From NCBI GenBank assembly GCA_013359135.1, contig JABWCN010000008.1, forward strand, positions 16,505 through 80,504: a DNA stretch of 64,000 bases, written 5' to 3'. Numbering within the stretch: position 1 is the stretch's first letter; every line of letters starts with the position of its first letter. The DNA comes from Pseudobdellovibrionaceae bacterium (GTDB lineage Bacteria > Bdellovibrionota > Bdellovibrionia > Bdellovibrionales > Bdellovibrionaceae). The translations under genes and the position numbers were made by a program. Of the stretch, positions 45,382 through 55,980 are shown one piece after another. A model generated the notes under the pieces. It made no database searches and was not told the origin of the DNA. It worked only from the letters and a program-made list of their open reading frames with translations.

Positions 45382-46728
45382 ATGAAAAAAATAATTTGTG
45401 TGACGCTTATTGGAATTCAGTTTGCTAATGCTATGAATTTAGCTGTATTAAGAAAAAATAGTGAACTTTATTCTGTTGAAAAAGCAACTGCATCTTCTGA
45501 AGAAGTCAAACTACAGATACAAAGCCTTCGAAAAAAATTATTTTCAAGCAGTGGTAATTATTCTTCTTTGCAAGATTTAGCTAAAATTAAAACAGATGTG
45601 AAGTCTGATAATGCAATGAATTTACTTAGTTTTTCTTCTTTGATTAAGGGGGAGCTAAAGTTAACCGCAGACAGAATTTCATCTATGGAAAAATATCAGG
45701 CTCCGGTTTTGATTACGAGTACTGCTTCAGTGGAAAAGCTAAGAATAGATAAAAGAAATTATGAATCAGAAGTCTGCAATGTAGATATGAATCGAACAGC
45801 AGAGGGGCTTTCTATTAAGCTTTTGACTATGGCAATTGATAGTAAAAATAAAGCTAATGAAATCAATTCTCAATCAATGGATTTAGGAAATAAACTATTA
45901 GAAGTTATAAGGAAGGCGCCGACATTTCAAGGTAAAGATTTAACACATCTTTTTGGAGATTTAAAAAAAGTTGAGATTTTTGATGGCATAATCAGAGAGT
46001 TGCATTTTAGCCGTGCTGATTTGACCGTAGAAATATCTCTACCCATGTTAATAACACTAAGAACTGGAATGGATAACTATTATCTGAAAGCGCTAAATTG
46101 TTTATTAGACTACTTTAAGGAACAAGAGTTTTTATTTCAAAAAAAGTTAGATTTTATGGGAAATTCACCAAACAGTGTTGTTAATTTTATGCTTGAATAT
46201 GATAAAATAGCTAAAGCCTCACAGGGGCAGTCTATTAATAAGGAGGATCTAAAAGAAAAATTAAATTCTTTGGACATTCCTGAGCTTACTTATAATAAAA
46301 GAATTAAGAAATTCTATGAAGGTAAGAAATTTTCTAGTTTGTCTGAAGAGAAGAGTTTTTTAAGTTTACGTTTAGATCGTATAAGAGGTTTTATTGGATA
46401 TCTTGAAAGTAAAGTTAAAAACTCAGAGAAAGTTCACCAAAGAATTTCAAAAATGACAAAAGAGCAGCAAAATTATTTGATTGATCTTTTTATTCAACTG
46501 CAAGGTGAAAATATTATGAGTAGTATCGATAAAGAGGTTATCATTAATGAACTTAAATCTAATAAAACAACAATTGATAAAAATTCACTAAATGTAACTT
46601 TTGCCTACCAAACGCTAATTAGTGATCAAATTGCTAGCTTGTCTCAGTTTTTAGATAATGAAAAAAACCAAGAGAGTTTGACTCTGAAAGATAGGAATAT
46701 CTTGATGCAGATTAAAGCGAACAATTGA
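45382..46728 (+). CDS. Exported helical protein C of the sigma-54 operon, unknown
   Basis: 448 aa with a good ribosome binding site (AGAGGTTAGGT) and a short signal peptide (MKKIICVTLIGIQFANA, A-N-A cleavage). The mature protein is nearly all helical and charged, with stretches likely to form coiled coils (about 40-75 and 330-400), and two cysteines (SEVCNVD and ALNCLLD). No known domain. Last gene of the sigma-54 operon; a short perfect hairpin follows and the next gene is convergent. Confidence 0.82.
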   Translation: MKKIICVTLIGIQFANAMNLAVLRKNSELYSVEKATASSEEVKLQIQSLRKKLFSSSGNYSSLQDLAKIKTDVKSDNAMNLLSFSSLIKGELKLTADRISSMEKYQAPVLITSTASVEKLRIDKRNYESEVCNVDMNRTAEGLSIKLLTMAIDSKNKANEINSQSMDLGNKLLEVIRKAPTFQGKDLTHLFGDLKKVEIFDGIIRELHFSRADLTVEISLPMLITLRTGMDNYYLKALNCLLDYFKEQEFLFQKKLDFMGNSPNSVVNFMLEYDKIAKASQGQSINKEDLKEKLNSLDIPELTYNKRIKKFYEGKKFSSLSEEKSFLSLRLDRIRGFIGYLESKVKNSEKVHQRISKMTKEQQNYLIDLFIQLQGENIMSSIDKEVIINELKSNKTTIDKNSLNVTFAYQTLISDQIASLSQFLDNEKNQESLTLKDRNILMQIKANN

Positions 46729-46732
46729 TAAA

Positions 46733-46749
46733 GTTCATTTTAAATGAAC
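46733..46749. terminator. Hairpin at convergent gene ends
   Basis: GTTCATTT-T-AAATGAAC, a perfect 8-bp dyad, lies 4 nt after the protein C stop and overlaps the HAD gene stop. Low GC and no long T-run, so termination is possible but weak. Confidence 0.35.
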
Positions 46750-47504
46750 CTGTGATGTAACCAATTATTTTGTTCGGCAATTTGTTGTAGTCGGAATTCA
46801 GTTTTAAATAATTTATCATCTCTGTTTGCGGCACTCACTGCTAGTTTCAGGTGAGTGCTTGACTCTAGTAGATTCAAATCTCCTTCACTATTGCCTGAAG
46901 CAAAAAATGCCGAATGTCCTGTTGTTTGTTTAAGAGCTTCTGATTTGCCTTCTTTATAAGTTATGGTTCCATCAACTTCATCGGAAATAATTAGATTATT
47001 AACTTTAGTTTTTACTCCAAGAACTTGTGACTGGCTTAATCCAAGAAGCTTGGCTCCAGGTTCAACAGCCCACTTGATGGAGGCTGTAATAATATAGATT
47101 GAGATGCCTTCATCTTTAAAAAAAGAAATAAGATCTTGTTGTTCTTGAAACAAAGGCAGTGGTTGAATGGATTCAATTGCTTCTTGAGACCATTTTTTGA
47201 CCAAGTCAATATTCAAGCCTTTGTAAATTTGTGCTAGCCAAAGGTAAGCGGGGCGAGGATCGTTGTTCAGTTTTTTCATTTCTAAATAGTGTTCCCAAGG
47301 CGATGGAGGAAGATCAACTAGACGTTGGTTTATAGTATATTGAAAAAAATTTTCTCCAAGATCTGTGTCCCACAGAGTGCCATCAGCATCAAATGCTGCA
47401 ACAAGTGGAGAGGAATTCGCATTTTCTATGTTTTTGGCTTTTAATTCTTTAGTAGTATTTTTAATCTGCGACCATATTTCAGGAGAAAATTTTTTGTATT
47501 TCAT
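46740..47504 (-). CDS. HAD-superfamily phosphatase, SerB-like class IB
   Basis: 254 aa. Motif I AAFDADGTLWDTD (nucleophile Asp and acid/base Asp), motif II-like IYIITAS, motif III lysine in KEGKSEALKQ, and motif IV FFASGNSEGDLNLL. The order and the helical cap after motif I fit HAD IB enzymes such as phosphoserine phosphatase, but the substrate is not certain. Cytosolic. Monocistronic, convergent with the sigma-54 operon. Confidence 0.85.
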   Translation of the reverse strand: MKYKKFSPEIWSQIKNTTKELKAKNIENANSSPLVAAFDADGTLWDTDLGENFFQYTINQRLVDLPPSPWEHYLEMKKLNNDPRPAYLWLAQIYKGLNIDLVKKWSQEAIESIQPLPLFQEQQDLISFFKDEGISIYIITASIKWAVEPGAKLLGLSQSQVLGVKTKVNNLIISDEVDGTITYKEGKSEALKQTTGHSAFFASGNSEGDLNLLESSTHLKLAVSAANRDDKLFKTEFRLQQIAEQNNWLHHRFI

Positions 47505-47596
47505 ATGGAGAGAGGTTAAAATAATTTGAGAATTCTGTCTAGATATACTATATGGTGTGAGAAATTAAATTTAATTAGCCAACCAAGGAATTGAGA

Positions 47597-48070
47597 GTGA
47601 GTTTTTTTTGCCGTACGATCCAGTTTGAAGATGTTAATGAAATTCTAGATTTTGAAGAAAAAAAACTGCTTGAAACTATGAGTGATGAATCTGACAGAAT
47701 TTTTGCACGTTGGAACTCTAAATGGCGACAAGAGTCTCTTGAGCATTATTCAAAACTTGGATGGAGTTTTTTAGCTAGAAATAAAGAAATTCCAAGCACA
47801 CATTCTGCTGAGGGAGCTTTAGTTGGCTATTTTACAGCTCAACCGTTACTTTTTCTTGATGGCCAAACACAATCACTTTGGATTGAACATTTAGCTTATA
47901 ATTCATTGCAAGCTCGTGATCAATTAAGTGAATTAGCCTATAAACTTGCAAGGGAAAAGCATTTTCAGAGAGTGTTTTTTCCTAATACGGCTGGTATTAT
48001 TAACTCTATAAATACATACAAACCAGATGTTTGGAATCCTCAAAATTTTTTAGTAAAGACGGTAAAATGA
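47597..48070 (+). CDS. GNAT-like acyltransferase (putative)
   Basis: 157 aa from GTG 47597, which has AAGGA 7 nt upstream; the TTG at 47591 is too close to it. The opening FCRTIQFEDVNEILDFEE has the form of GNAT N-terminal strands, and SLWIEHLAYNSLQARDQLSELAYKLAREKHFQRVFFPN resembles the core strand and helix with the acetyl-CoA region, though the R/Q-x-x-G-x-G/A motif is not clear. Its stop overlaps the glpD start by 4 nt, so the two are coupled. Function uncertain. Confidence 0.55.
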   Translation: MSFFCRTIQFEDVNEILDFEEKKLLETMSDESDRIFARWNSKWRQESLEHYSKLGWSFLARNKEIPSTHSAEGALVGYFTAQPLLFLDGQTQSLWIEHLAYNSLQARDQLSELAYKLAREKHFQRVFFPNTAGIINSINTYKPDVWNPQNFLVKTVK

Positions 48071-49656
48071 AAAAATTTAATCACCAATTAAGAGCTCAAA
48101 ACATCATAGAGATAGAACAGGAAACTTTTGATGTATTGATTGTTGGTGGTGGAATAAATGGGGCGGGGATTGCTAGAGATGCAGCCATGAGAGGAATGAA
48201 GGTTGCTTTGATCGAGCAAAATGATTTTGCTTCAGGAACCTCTTCTAGATCTAGTAAGCTTATTCATGGGGGCATCAGATATCTTGAAAACTTAGAGTTT
48301 AAGCTAGTATTTGAGGCTTTAAGTGAGCGTAGTTTGTTATTTGAAATTGCACCTCACCTAGTTCATCCTTTAAAGTTCATGATTCCTCTATTTAAATCTT
48401 CTCGTGTGGGGATGTTTAAAATGGGACTAGGCATGTGGCTATATGATTTATTAGCTTTATTTCAAGCTCCAGAAATTCATGATCGACTTTCTCGTAAGCA
48501 AACAATTTTATCTCAACCAGAGGTTAGAAATGTAGATTTAGTTGGTTCATTTACTTATTTTGATGCCTATATGGATGATGATAGATTAGTCCATGAAACA
48601 TTGAGATCAGCATCTGAAAGTGGTGCTAAAATTGTTAATTATATAAAAGCTATAGAATACAGTTTTAATGGTCAAATTCATTCCATTAGAGCACAAGATT
48701 TTTTTTCTGGAAGTATTGTAAATATTAAAGCCAAGCAAGTAGTTTCGTGTGTTGGTCCATGGACAGACTTATTTGCTCCTTTGATTGATAAGGAGTGGAA
48801 GAAAGTCTTACGCCCCACAAAAGGCATTCACCTTATAGTAGACAGAAAAAAATTCAATTTACATCAGGCTGTTGTGATGGGAGCCGAGACTGGTAACAGA
48901 ATTATTTTCGGTATTCCAAGAGGAGATTTTGTTATTATTGGTACTACGGATACAGATTATCAGGAAGATCCATTTTTAGTAAGAACTGATAAAGAAGATG
49001 TGCAATATCTTTTGAAAATTGTTAATAGTTATTTTCCACAAGTTAATCTAACTCAAGCAGATTTGATTTCTTCATATTCTGGCGTGCGTCCTCTAGTTAA
49101 AGATGAGGCCTCAAGTACAGGAAAAACCAGCAGAGAACATGTAATAATAAAAGGTAAAAATGATGTTTTTTTTGTAGTAGGTGGAAAATATACGACTTAT
49201 AGGAAAATTGCCGAGGAAGTCGTAGATAAATTAATTAAAGAACTTTCTATTGAAGAGAAAGTTCTATTTGGAAAAACTAAGAGTAAAACTCCAATAAATC
49301 CTCTAGTAACAGCTGAATCTTATTACTATTATTTAAATATTCAGGAAACCAGAGAGGATTATTGGCTAGCTCAGCAGTTTGGCCCCGAAGTTGAGAATAT
49401 TAAAAATAGTTATCCGAATTACTCTGTGATTCAAAAAATAGCAGCGTTTCATATCGACTATTCTATGTGTATCTCTATTTTTGATTTTTATTTAAGAAGA
49501 TCTTTTTTAATGCTAACTCTTAAAGATCATGGATTGAGTCAGTTTCAACAAATTAGTAAAGTATTCAAAGATAAATTAAACTATTCTGATTCTGAAATAG
49601 ATAAAGATTTGGAGCAAATAAAAAATCATATCCAGCGTGAAATGCACTGGATGTGA
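48067..49656 (+). CDS. glpD: Aerobic glycerol-3-phosphate dehydrogenase GlpD
   Basis: 529 aa from the ATG at 48067 (ATGA overlap with the GNAT-like gene). FAD-binding DVLIVGGGINGAGIARDAA at the N-terminus, SSRSSKLIHGGIRYLE (the GlpD/FAD-binding signature) and PTKGIHLIVDR, IFGIPRGDFVIIGTTDTDY, SYSGVRPL further on. Catalyses oxidation of sn-glycerol-3-phosphate to dihydroxyacetone phosphate with electrons to quinone at the inner membrane, linking glycerol or phospholipid breakdown to respiration. Length matches. Confidence 0.95.
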   Translation: MKKFNHQLRAQNIIEIEQETFDVLIVGGGINGAGIARDAAMRGMKVALIEQNDFASGTSSRSSKLIHGGIRYLENLEFKLVFEALSERSLLFEIAPHLVHPLKFMIPLFKSSRVGMFKMGLGMWLYDLLALFQAPEIHDRLSRKQTILSQPEVRNVDLVGSFTYFDAYMDDDRLVHETLRSASESGAKIVNYIKAIEYSFNGQIHSIRAQDFFSGSIVNIKAKQVVSCVGPWTDLFAPLIDKEWKKVLRPTKGIHLIVDRKKFNLHQAVVMGAETGNRIIFGIPRGDFVIIGTTDTDYQEDPFLVRTDKEDVQYLLKIVNSYFPQVNLTQADLISSYSGVRPLVKDEASSTGKTSREHVIIKGKNDVFFVVGGKYTTYRKIAEEVVDKLIKELSIEEKVLFGKTKSKTPINPLVTAESYYYYLNIQETREDYWLAQQFGPEVENIKNSYPNYSVIQKIAAFHIDYSMCISIFDFYLRRSFLMLTLKDHGLSQFQQISKVFKDKLNYSDSEIDKDLEQIKNHIQREMHWM

Positions 49657-49671
49657 TGATAAATTTAGATT

Positions 49672-51030
49672 TTAAATAAATACTTTATGAAGACGCTTTA
49701 GAGTTTCTTCAGCTTGAGCTTCACTGACTAGGAAGCAAAAATTGTGTTTGCTTGCTCCAAGGCAAATCATTCTAACGTTAATTTCTGGAATAGCATCAAA
49801 TATTTTTTTTGCGATACCTGGTGTGTGATTGATGTTATTTCCAATCAAAGAAACCAAACTTAGGCTTTCTTCTATGTGAACTTCGGCAATTTCAGAAAGT
49901 TGCTCGATTAGTTTCTTGTTAAGTAAAGTAGAATCATCAAGAGTCATCGAGACTGAAATCTCTGATGTTGTTATTGCATCAATGGAAATTTTAAGTTCGT
50001 TAAAAATTTTGAAAACTTGAAATAGAAATCCATGCGTCTGAAGCATTTCAGGAGTAGACAGGGTGACTAAAACTTGTTTTTTTCTTATAGCCATAGCTCG
50101 AATTAGTGGATGTGACTCAACTTCTTTTTTGATCCAAGTTCCTTTCTTTTCTGGTTCAAAGCTAGAACCAACAAAAACAGGAATGTTTCTCTTAATGGCT
50201 GGTAGTAGGGTTGCTGGATGAAGAACTTTAGCTCCAAAAGTGGCAAGCTCAGAGGCTTCTTTGAAACTTAGTTCATCGATAAGTTTAGCTTCAGCAACAA
50301 TACGAGGATCAGTAGTTGCAATTCCTGCAACATCCGTCCAGATCTCCAAAACAGCAGCATCAACAGCTTCAGCTAGAATGGCCGCTGAAAAATCACTTCC
50401 ACCTCGTCCAAGAGTTGTAGCCTGTCCATCAGGTGTTGAGCCAATGTAACCTTGAGTAACACCAATAGCATTAGATGATAAAATTTCTGCAAATACAATT
50501 TTCCCAAGACGATTAATCTCATCAGTCAAAGGTCTAGCTTTGCCGAATTGATCATCTGTCTTCATTACACTTCTAACATCATACCAAACAACTTTGGCTT
50601 TTGAATTATGTGTTTTCAATGTGTTTTCTAGAGCTTGTGAGAATAAAACAGATGACATTCGTTCGCCCATGCTTACCAGGGCATCAAGGGCTCGAGGAGA
50701 GTTGTCTTTCAAAAAGTAAATTCCTTTATTAATCGAGGCGAGCTCTTCGAAAAGGCCTTCCAGCTGAGCTTTTCGTTCGTCAGAAATTTCAAGAGCTTTC
50801 CCTATCTGACTGTGTTTTTCAGTGATTTCAAGAAATAATTTTTGTGCTTTTTCGTTTTGTGCTGAACGAGCTAATTGGCCCAATTCTATGAGTTTATTAG
50901 TTGTTCCGGATGTTGCAGAAACAACTACTAAGGTCGAGTTTTGTTGAAGGGAAACAGCAGCACTTCTTAGCATGCACTGAGCATCACCCATAGAAGTTCC
51001 ACCAAATTTTGAAACAATCACTTTTTTCAT
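49672..51030 (-). CDS. lysC: Aspartate kinase, monofunctional
   Basis: 452 aa. Kinase motif SKFGGTSMGD (7-16), GRGGSDFSA (208-216), EIWTDVAGIATTDPR and FGAKVLHPATL, followed by two ACT domains in the last 150 residues (IRKKQVLVTLSTP.., LVSLIGNNINHTPG), the E. coli LysC/ThrA-like layout. It phosphorylates aspartate at the start of lysine, threonine, methionine and diaminopimelate synthesis; the ACT domains imply feedback inhibition, probably by lysine or threonine. GAGGT upstream of the ATG. Convergent with glpD. Confidence 0.94.
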   Translation of the reverse strand: MKKVIVSKFGGTSMGDAQCMLRSAAVSLQQNSTLVVVSATSGTTNKLIELGQLARSAQNEKAQKLFLEITEKHSQIGKALEISDERKAQLEGLFEELASINKGIYFLKDNSPRALDALVSMGERMSSVLFSQALENTLKTHNSKAKVVWYDVRSVMKTDDQFGKARPLTDEINRLGKIVFAEILSSNAIGVTQGYIGSTPDGQATTLGRGGSDFSAAILAEAVDAAVLEIWTDVAGIATTDPRIVAEAKLIDELSFKEASELATFGAKVLHPATLLPAIKRNIPVFVGSSFEPEKKGTWIKKEVESHPLIRAMAIRKKQVLVTLSTPEMLQTHGFLFQVFKIFNELKISIDAITTSEISVSMTLDDSTLLNKKLIEQLSEIAEVHIEESLSLVSLIGNNINHTPGIAKKIFDAIPEINVRMICLGASKHNFCFLVSEAQAEETLKRLHKVFI

Positions 51031-51147
51031 AAAATCTTTTACCTCTTAATCGATCAATGACCCTATCTAAAAAAAAGCAAAATGGGAAAAGTTTGCTTAC
51101 AAATGCCGCAAAGCGAGAAGAACTTTAAAATCTCTTAAATATCTGCA

Positions 51148-51176
51148 TTGACTCTTGTTTTTAAGGCTCATAAACT
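51148..51176 (+). promoter_or_regulatory. Sigma-70 promoter of the mreB operon
   Basis: TTGACT (5 of 6), a 17-nt spacer and TAAACT (4 of 6), about 95 nt before mreB in a 239-nt gap with no other gene. Confidence 0.6.
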
Positions 51177-51233
51177 TAAAGGCACCAGAAGAGTGCGCCT
51201 TCATTGCGCTAACAAAAAACTTTAGACATATAG

Positions 51234-52313
<1,080 letters not shown>

Positions 52314-52315
52314 AG

Positions 52316-52816
52316 ATGATAACTCCTCAAAAAGGATCGAAAAAAAAAATAACTGTTGAGCCTGAGGAAATAACTGAAGGTAGGGATTTAAATTATCTTA
52401 TCAGGCCTCTAACTTTATTTTTTTTTCTAGCTTTGATGAACGAAGAAAAAGCAATTTCAGAAACTACCATATTGATGGAGAGGCTTAGGAGGAGTGACGT
52501 TAAAGAAAACTTTGTTCCATACCTGATTTCCAGAGCTTCCGAAGTTGTTTATCAAACTGAAAATTTAAAGACATATATAACTAAGAATATAAACGAAAAA
52601 TGGATTCTTCCCAATGGTCTAGATATTGGGCCATGGAAAGAATTTCATAAAAAAGTTTCAAAAGAGGAAATGATCTCCTTACTTTGGAGTCATGTTATCA
52701 AGTTTACTGAACAAGATGTTTTGAGAGGTTTAATGATAAACAAAGGTACTCATCACTATCGGATTTCTAATGCATTAAAAAAACTGGGTGACATCACCTT
52801 TAGTATTAATAATTAA
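52316..52816 (+). CDS. Small cytosolic protein with sigma region 4-like C-terminus (putative)
   Basis: 166 aa, 2 nt after mreB. No signal peptide. The C-terminal stretch FTEQDVLRGLM-x3-GTHHYRISNALKKLGDI (130-160) looks like sigma-70 region 4 of ECF factors (a helix-turn-helix with G-T-x-x-x-R-x-x-x-A-L-x-K-L), and the N-terminal 90 residues are helical as region 2 would be, but the usual region 2 motifs are not visible. The next gene resembles an anti-sigma factor. Inference: divergent ECF-sigma-like protein; it may equally be an unrelated DNA-binding or adaptor protein. Confidence 0.6.
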   Translation: MITPQKGSKKKITVEPEEITEGRDLNYLIRPLTLFFFLALMNEEKAISETTILMERLRRSDVKENFVPYLISRASEVVYQTENLKTYITKNINEKWILPNGLDIGPWKEFHKKVSKEEMISLLWSHVIKFTEQDVLRGLMINKGTHHYRISNALKKLGDITFSINN

Positions 52817-52817
52817 T

Positions 52818-53903
52818 ATGGAAAAAAATCAATTTTCTAAGATTGCATTGAAAAAAAAGTCAAAAAGAGAGATGAGTTCTTTTTTTGCAAAAAATTTTTT
52901 GTATGGCTATGCTCTTAATCAGCTTGATGAAGAAAGAAAGAAAGCACTAGAAAAAATATTGGCAGAAGATGAAAGTACCCAGAAAGAGTTTATTAAGTTA
53001 ACGAACGGACTTCAGTACACAGAATTATTAAGTGAGATTTTAGTTAGTGAAGAGATTGTTAAAAGCATTGTTAATAGAAATTCTCAATTAGAAAAATGGC
53101 TTGCTAAAATTAAGTTTAACCAGTGGCCAGTAACCGTGAAGTGGACGATGGAAGCTATTTTTATAGTTACTCTTATGATTGTAACTCTTAATGTAATTCC
53201 TTGGAGTAAACTAGTTCACATGACAATGGAAGATCAGAATGATAACCTTATCATTGCTCAGTATGACTATAAAAAAAAGGAAAGTGCAGAAAGTACATCT
53301 GAGCCAAACAAAATATCTCCAGAGTTTGTTGATGAGGAGGTTAAATCAGGAGCTTCTGGCATTCCTTCTAATGGTGGAAATAAAAAATCGGAGTCAATGA
53401 TTCCAGCGAATAATCAACAGGTAGTGGCTAAAAGTACGGTGAGCGTTGCTAATAAGCAAGATGTCAAATCCGTAGGTAAAGAGTTAAAGGCAACAGTAGT
53501 TTCTGAAAACATAACAAAAGAACCTCTTAAGGCCCATGATAGTGTAGCTAAAGTTATTGATGAAAAGATAAAATCACCGAATAAAGTAAGTGGAGGATTT
53601 TTATATCGAGGCCAATTGTATGTGACAAATGTGGAAATGATAGCCCCTAAGATCAACGCTAAAATTACAGAGTTTGGTGGCAGGAAAGCAGGAGAAGTTG
53701 AAATAGGCTGGAAAAAAACTAATCAAGTTTTTTATTATCACTTCACAATTCCTGATGCTAAATTAAAAGATCTTCAAGAGTACTTAAAAATATACACAGA
53801 TGTGAAGTTGCAAAAGGAAACTCATCCAAGGATAATGCCAGATGGAATTATCAGAATTATTTTCACTGTTGAAGAAAAAAATATGAGTCAAGGTCAAAAG
53901 TGA
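52818..53903 (+). CDS. Single-pass membrane protein, anti-sigma-like N-terminus
   Basis: 361 aa from the ATG at 52818; a GTG at 52788 would overlap the previous gene by 29 nt. Residues 22-62 (FFAKNFLYGYALNQLDEERKK..) follow the pattern of anti-sigma N-terminal domains (Y-A-L-x-x-L-D-E-E-x), though the zinc ligands His-x3-C-x2-C are missing. One membrane helix at about 109-128. The periplasmic part has a Ser/Lys/Val-rich linker (140-255) and a folded C-terminal domain (about 255-355). This layout suggests a transmembrane signal transducer; with the sigma-like gene before and a kinase after, an envelope stress circuit tied to mreB is possible. Confidence 0.62.
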   Translation: MEKNQFSKIALKKKSKREMSSFFAKNFLYGYALNQLDEERKKALEKILAEDESTQKEFIKLTNGLQYTELLSEILVSEEIVKSIVNRNSQLEKWLAKIKFNQWPVTVKWTMEAIFIVTLMIVTLNVIPWSKLVHMTMEDQNDNLIIAQYDYKKKESAESTSEPNKISPEFVDEEVKSGASGIPSNGGNKKSESMIPANNQQVVAKSTVSVANKQDVKSVGKELKATVVSENITKEPLKAHDSVAKVIDEKIKSPNKVSGGFLYRGQLYVTNVEMIAPKINAKITEFGGRKAGEVEIGWKKTNQVFYYHFTIPDAKLKDLQEYLKIYTDVKLQKETHPRIMPDGIIRIIFTVEEKNMSQGQK

Positions 53904-55852
53904 ACTATACCAAAAAGAAATCTAGAAAATCGATAAGAACAATTATTATTAGTTGGTTTTTATTACTTTCTATTTTGCCATTACTTTTTGTAGCTTATTA
54001 TTCAACTGTAAAATATGAGCAAGCGATAGATAAAGAACTTTCACAGAGACTATCTGTTAATGCAAGAGAAGTTGAAGTTATTATAGCAGATTTTAAAAGT
54101 GGCTTGCAGCTTAAAAGAGAAAAATATCTAAGAGACTTAAATTTAATTTATAGTCTTTCGGTTTCAGATTTTGAAACACTTAGAAGTCTTTCAGAGCAAA
54201 TTTTAAGTCAAGATTCAACTTCTGAAATAAATTTTTATAACAGAGAGGGCAGGCTTGTTTCTAGAGTTTATAAAAATGAAAAGAGAAGTGTAATAAAAGA
54301 TTTTCCCAAAGATGAAGCTGTTTTCTTGTCTGAAAAATTTCTTTCGTATCTTAAAACCAACAAGGAAATAGGCTCTTTAGATTATTTTGATAATAAGATT
54401 GGTTTGGGGTTGATTTCTAGAATCCAAAATCAGAATCAGGTAAATCTAGGGTATATACAGCAAATTGTATATTTTGATAGATCATTCTTACAGATGCTTA
54501 AGACGAAATTGAAATTAGAGTTTTTTCTTGCAAAAGAAGATACACGAGTCATTACGACTTCTTTTGCAGATAAAAATTTTCAATTTTCCGAAGTTATTAG
54601 AAGTTCTATATTAGAGAGTAAGGAACAAATTTTTGAAATCGAAATTAAAAATAATCCTTATGGGTTTTATGTGAACCGGGTGGAGTGGGGAAATGGTCGG
54701 TTTCTTTTGGGCCTTGGAGTTTCAAAGTCAGATGCAAGTGATGTTTTAAAAAATATTCGGTGGGCTTTTTTTAGTGTCGTTGGTTTGGTGATGATTTTTT
54801 TACTAATCACAGTGACTATAACAAGTAATTGGATTTTAAAGCCGCTGTACGAACTAGTTGAGGCTCTTCAGTCATTTGAGAGTCAAGAGCAGGCGATTAC
54901 TATTCCTGTTAAAAATAATACGGAAATTGGTTTGCTAACAGAGAGTTTTAACCAAATGAGTATTAAAATTTGGCAGGCTAAAACAGACTTAAAAAATAAA
55001 GTTAAAGAGCTTGAGGATGCGAATAAGAAATTGATAGAAACTCAAAAAAAGCTTGTTCATTCAGCTAAGATGATTAGTTTAGGGGAGCTTGTTGCTGGTG
55101 TTGCTCATGAGTTGAATAATCCTATCAGTTTTATTTATAGTAATATGACACACCTTAGAGATTACTCTGATAAACTAATAGCGCTTGTTAAAGTTGCTGA
55201 AGATCAACCAATGGAATTACAAACCAAAAAAGAAGAGTTTGAGTTTGATTTTATTGTTAAAGACTTACCAAAACTAATTACTTCTTGTGAAGATGGAGCC
55301 AGAAGAACTAGAGATATTGTTTTAGGATTAAGAAATTTTTCACGGTTAGATGAGGCTCAGCTTAAAGAGGCAGACATTAGAGATTTACTAGATAAGTCCT
55401 TGAATTTAGTTCAAGGAGAAACCAAAAATAAAGTAGAAATCATTAAAAACTACGAAGAGATTCCATTGCTTAGATGTTATGCTAGCCAAATTAGTCAAGT
55501 TTTTTTAAATCTTATTTCTAATGCAATTCAAGCTATTGATCATCAAGGAAAAATATGGATTTCTGTTAGGTCTTATTGGCAAGACAGCAAAGAGTTTATT
55601 CAAGTTTCTATTCAAGATACTGGTAAAGGTATAAAAAATGAAAACTTAGATAAAATTTTTGACCCCTTTTTTACCACTAAAGAAATTGGTAAAGGAACCG
55701 GACTTGGTTTAAGTATCACGTATGGAATTATCCAAAAACATGGCGGAGATATACAAGTTAAATCTAAAGAAAATATTGGAACAGAATTTATAGTCACTAT
55801 TCCTGTAGGCTTTGATTTTACGAATATAAACAAAAATGATAGTAATTATTAG
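53900..55852 (+). CDS. HAMP sensor histidine kinase
   Basis: 650 aa from a GTG that overlaps the previous stop (GTGA), with AAGGTC upstream. Two membrane helices (about 14-33 and 288-310) bracket a 250-residue periplasmic sensor domain of the Cache type by size and position. HAMP domain at about 311-365 (NWILKPLYELVEALQSFE..), a coiled coil, H-box HSAKMISLGELVAGVAHELN, N-box LNLISNAIQAI, G1 IQDTGKGI and G2 GKGTGLGLSITYGI. The ligand is unknown. No response regulator follows, so it is an orphan; its gene is coupled to the mreB-led operon. Confidence 0.92.
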   Translation: MNYTKKKSRKSIRTIIISWFLLLSILPLLFVAYYSTVKYEQAIDKELSQRLSVNAREVEVIIADFKSGLQLKREKYLRDLNLIYSLSVSDFETLRSLSEQILSQDSTSEINFYNREGRLVSRVYKNEKRSVIKDFPKDEAVFLSEKFLSYLKTNKEIGSLDYFDNKIGLGLISRIQNQNQVNLGYIQQIVYFDRSFLQMLKTKLKLEFFLAKEDTRVITTSFADKNFQFSEVIRSSILESKEQIFEIEIKNNPYGFYVNRVEWGNGRFLLGLGVSKSDASDVLKNIRWAFFSVVGLVMIFLLITVTITSNWILKPLYELVEALQSFESQEQAITIPVKNNTEIGLLTESFNQMSIKIWQAKTDLKNKVKELEDANKKLIETQKKLVHSAKMISLGELVAGVAHELNNPISFIYSNMTHLRDYSDKLIALVKVAEDQPMELQTKKEEFEFDFIVKDLPKLITSCEDGARRTRDIVLGLRNFSRLDEAQLKEADIRDLLDKSLNLVQGETKNKVEIIKNYEEIPLLRCYASQISQVFLNLISNAIQAIDHQGKIWISVRSYWQDSKEFIQVSIQDTGKGIKNENLDKIFDPFFTTKEIGKGTGLGLSITYGIIQKHGGDIQVKSKENIGTEFIVTIPVGFDFTNINKNDSNY

Positions 55853-55980
55853 TAGTTTATCCATATTTAAATAATTAATGCTTAAAATTTATTTCAGTTC
55901 TTAAAATGAGACATAAGTCGTTAAGTACGATTAATTATAAAAAACTTTAATTTTAAAATATAAATACCGAAAAGTAACTC

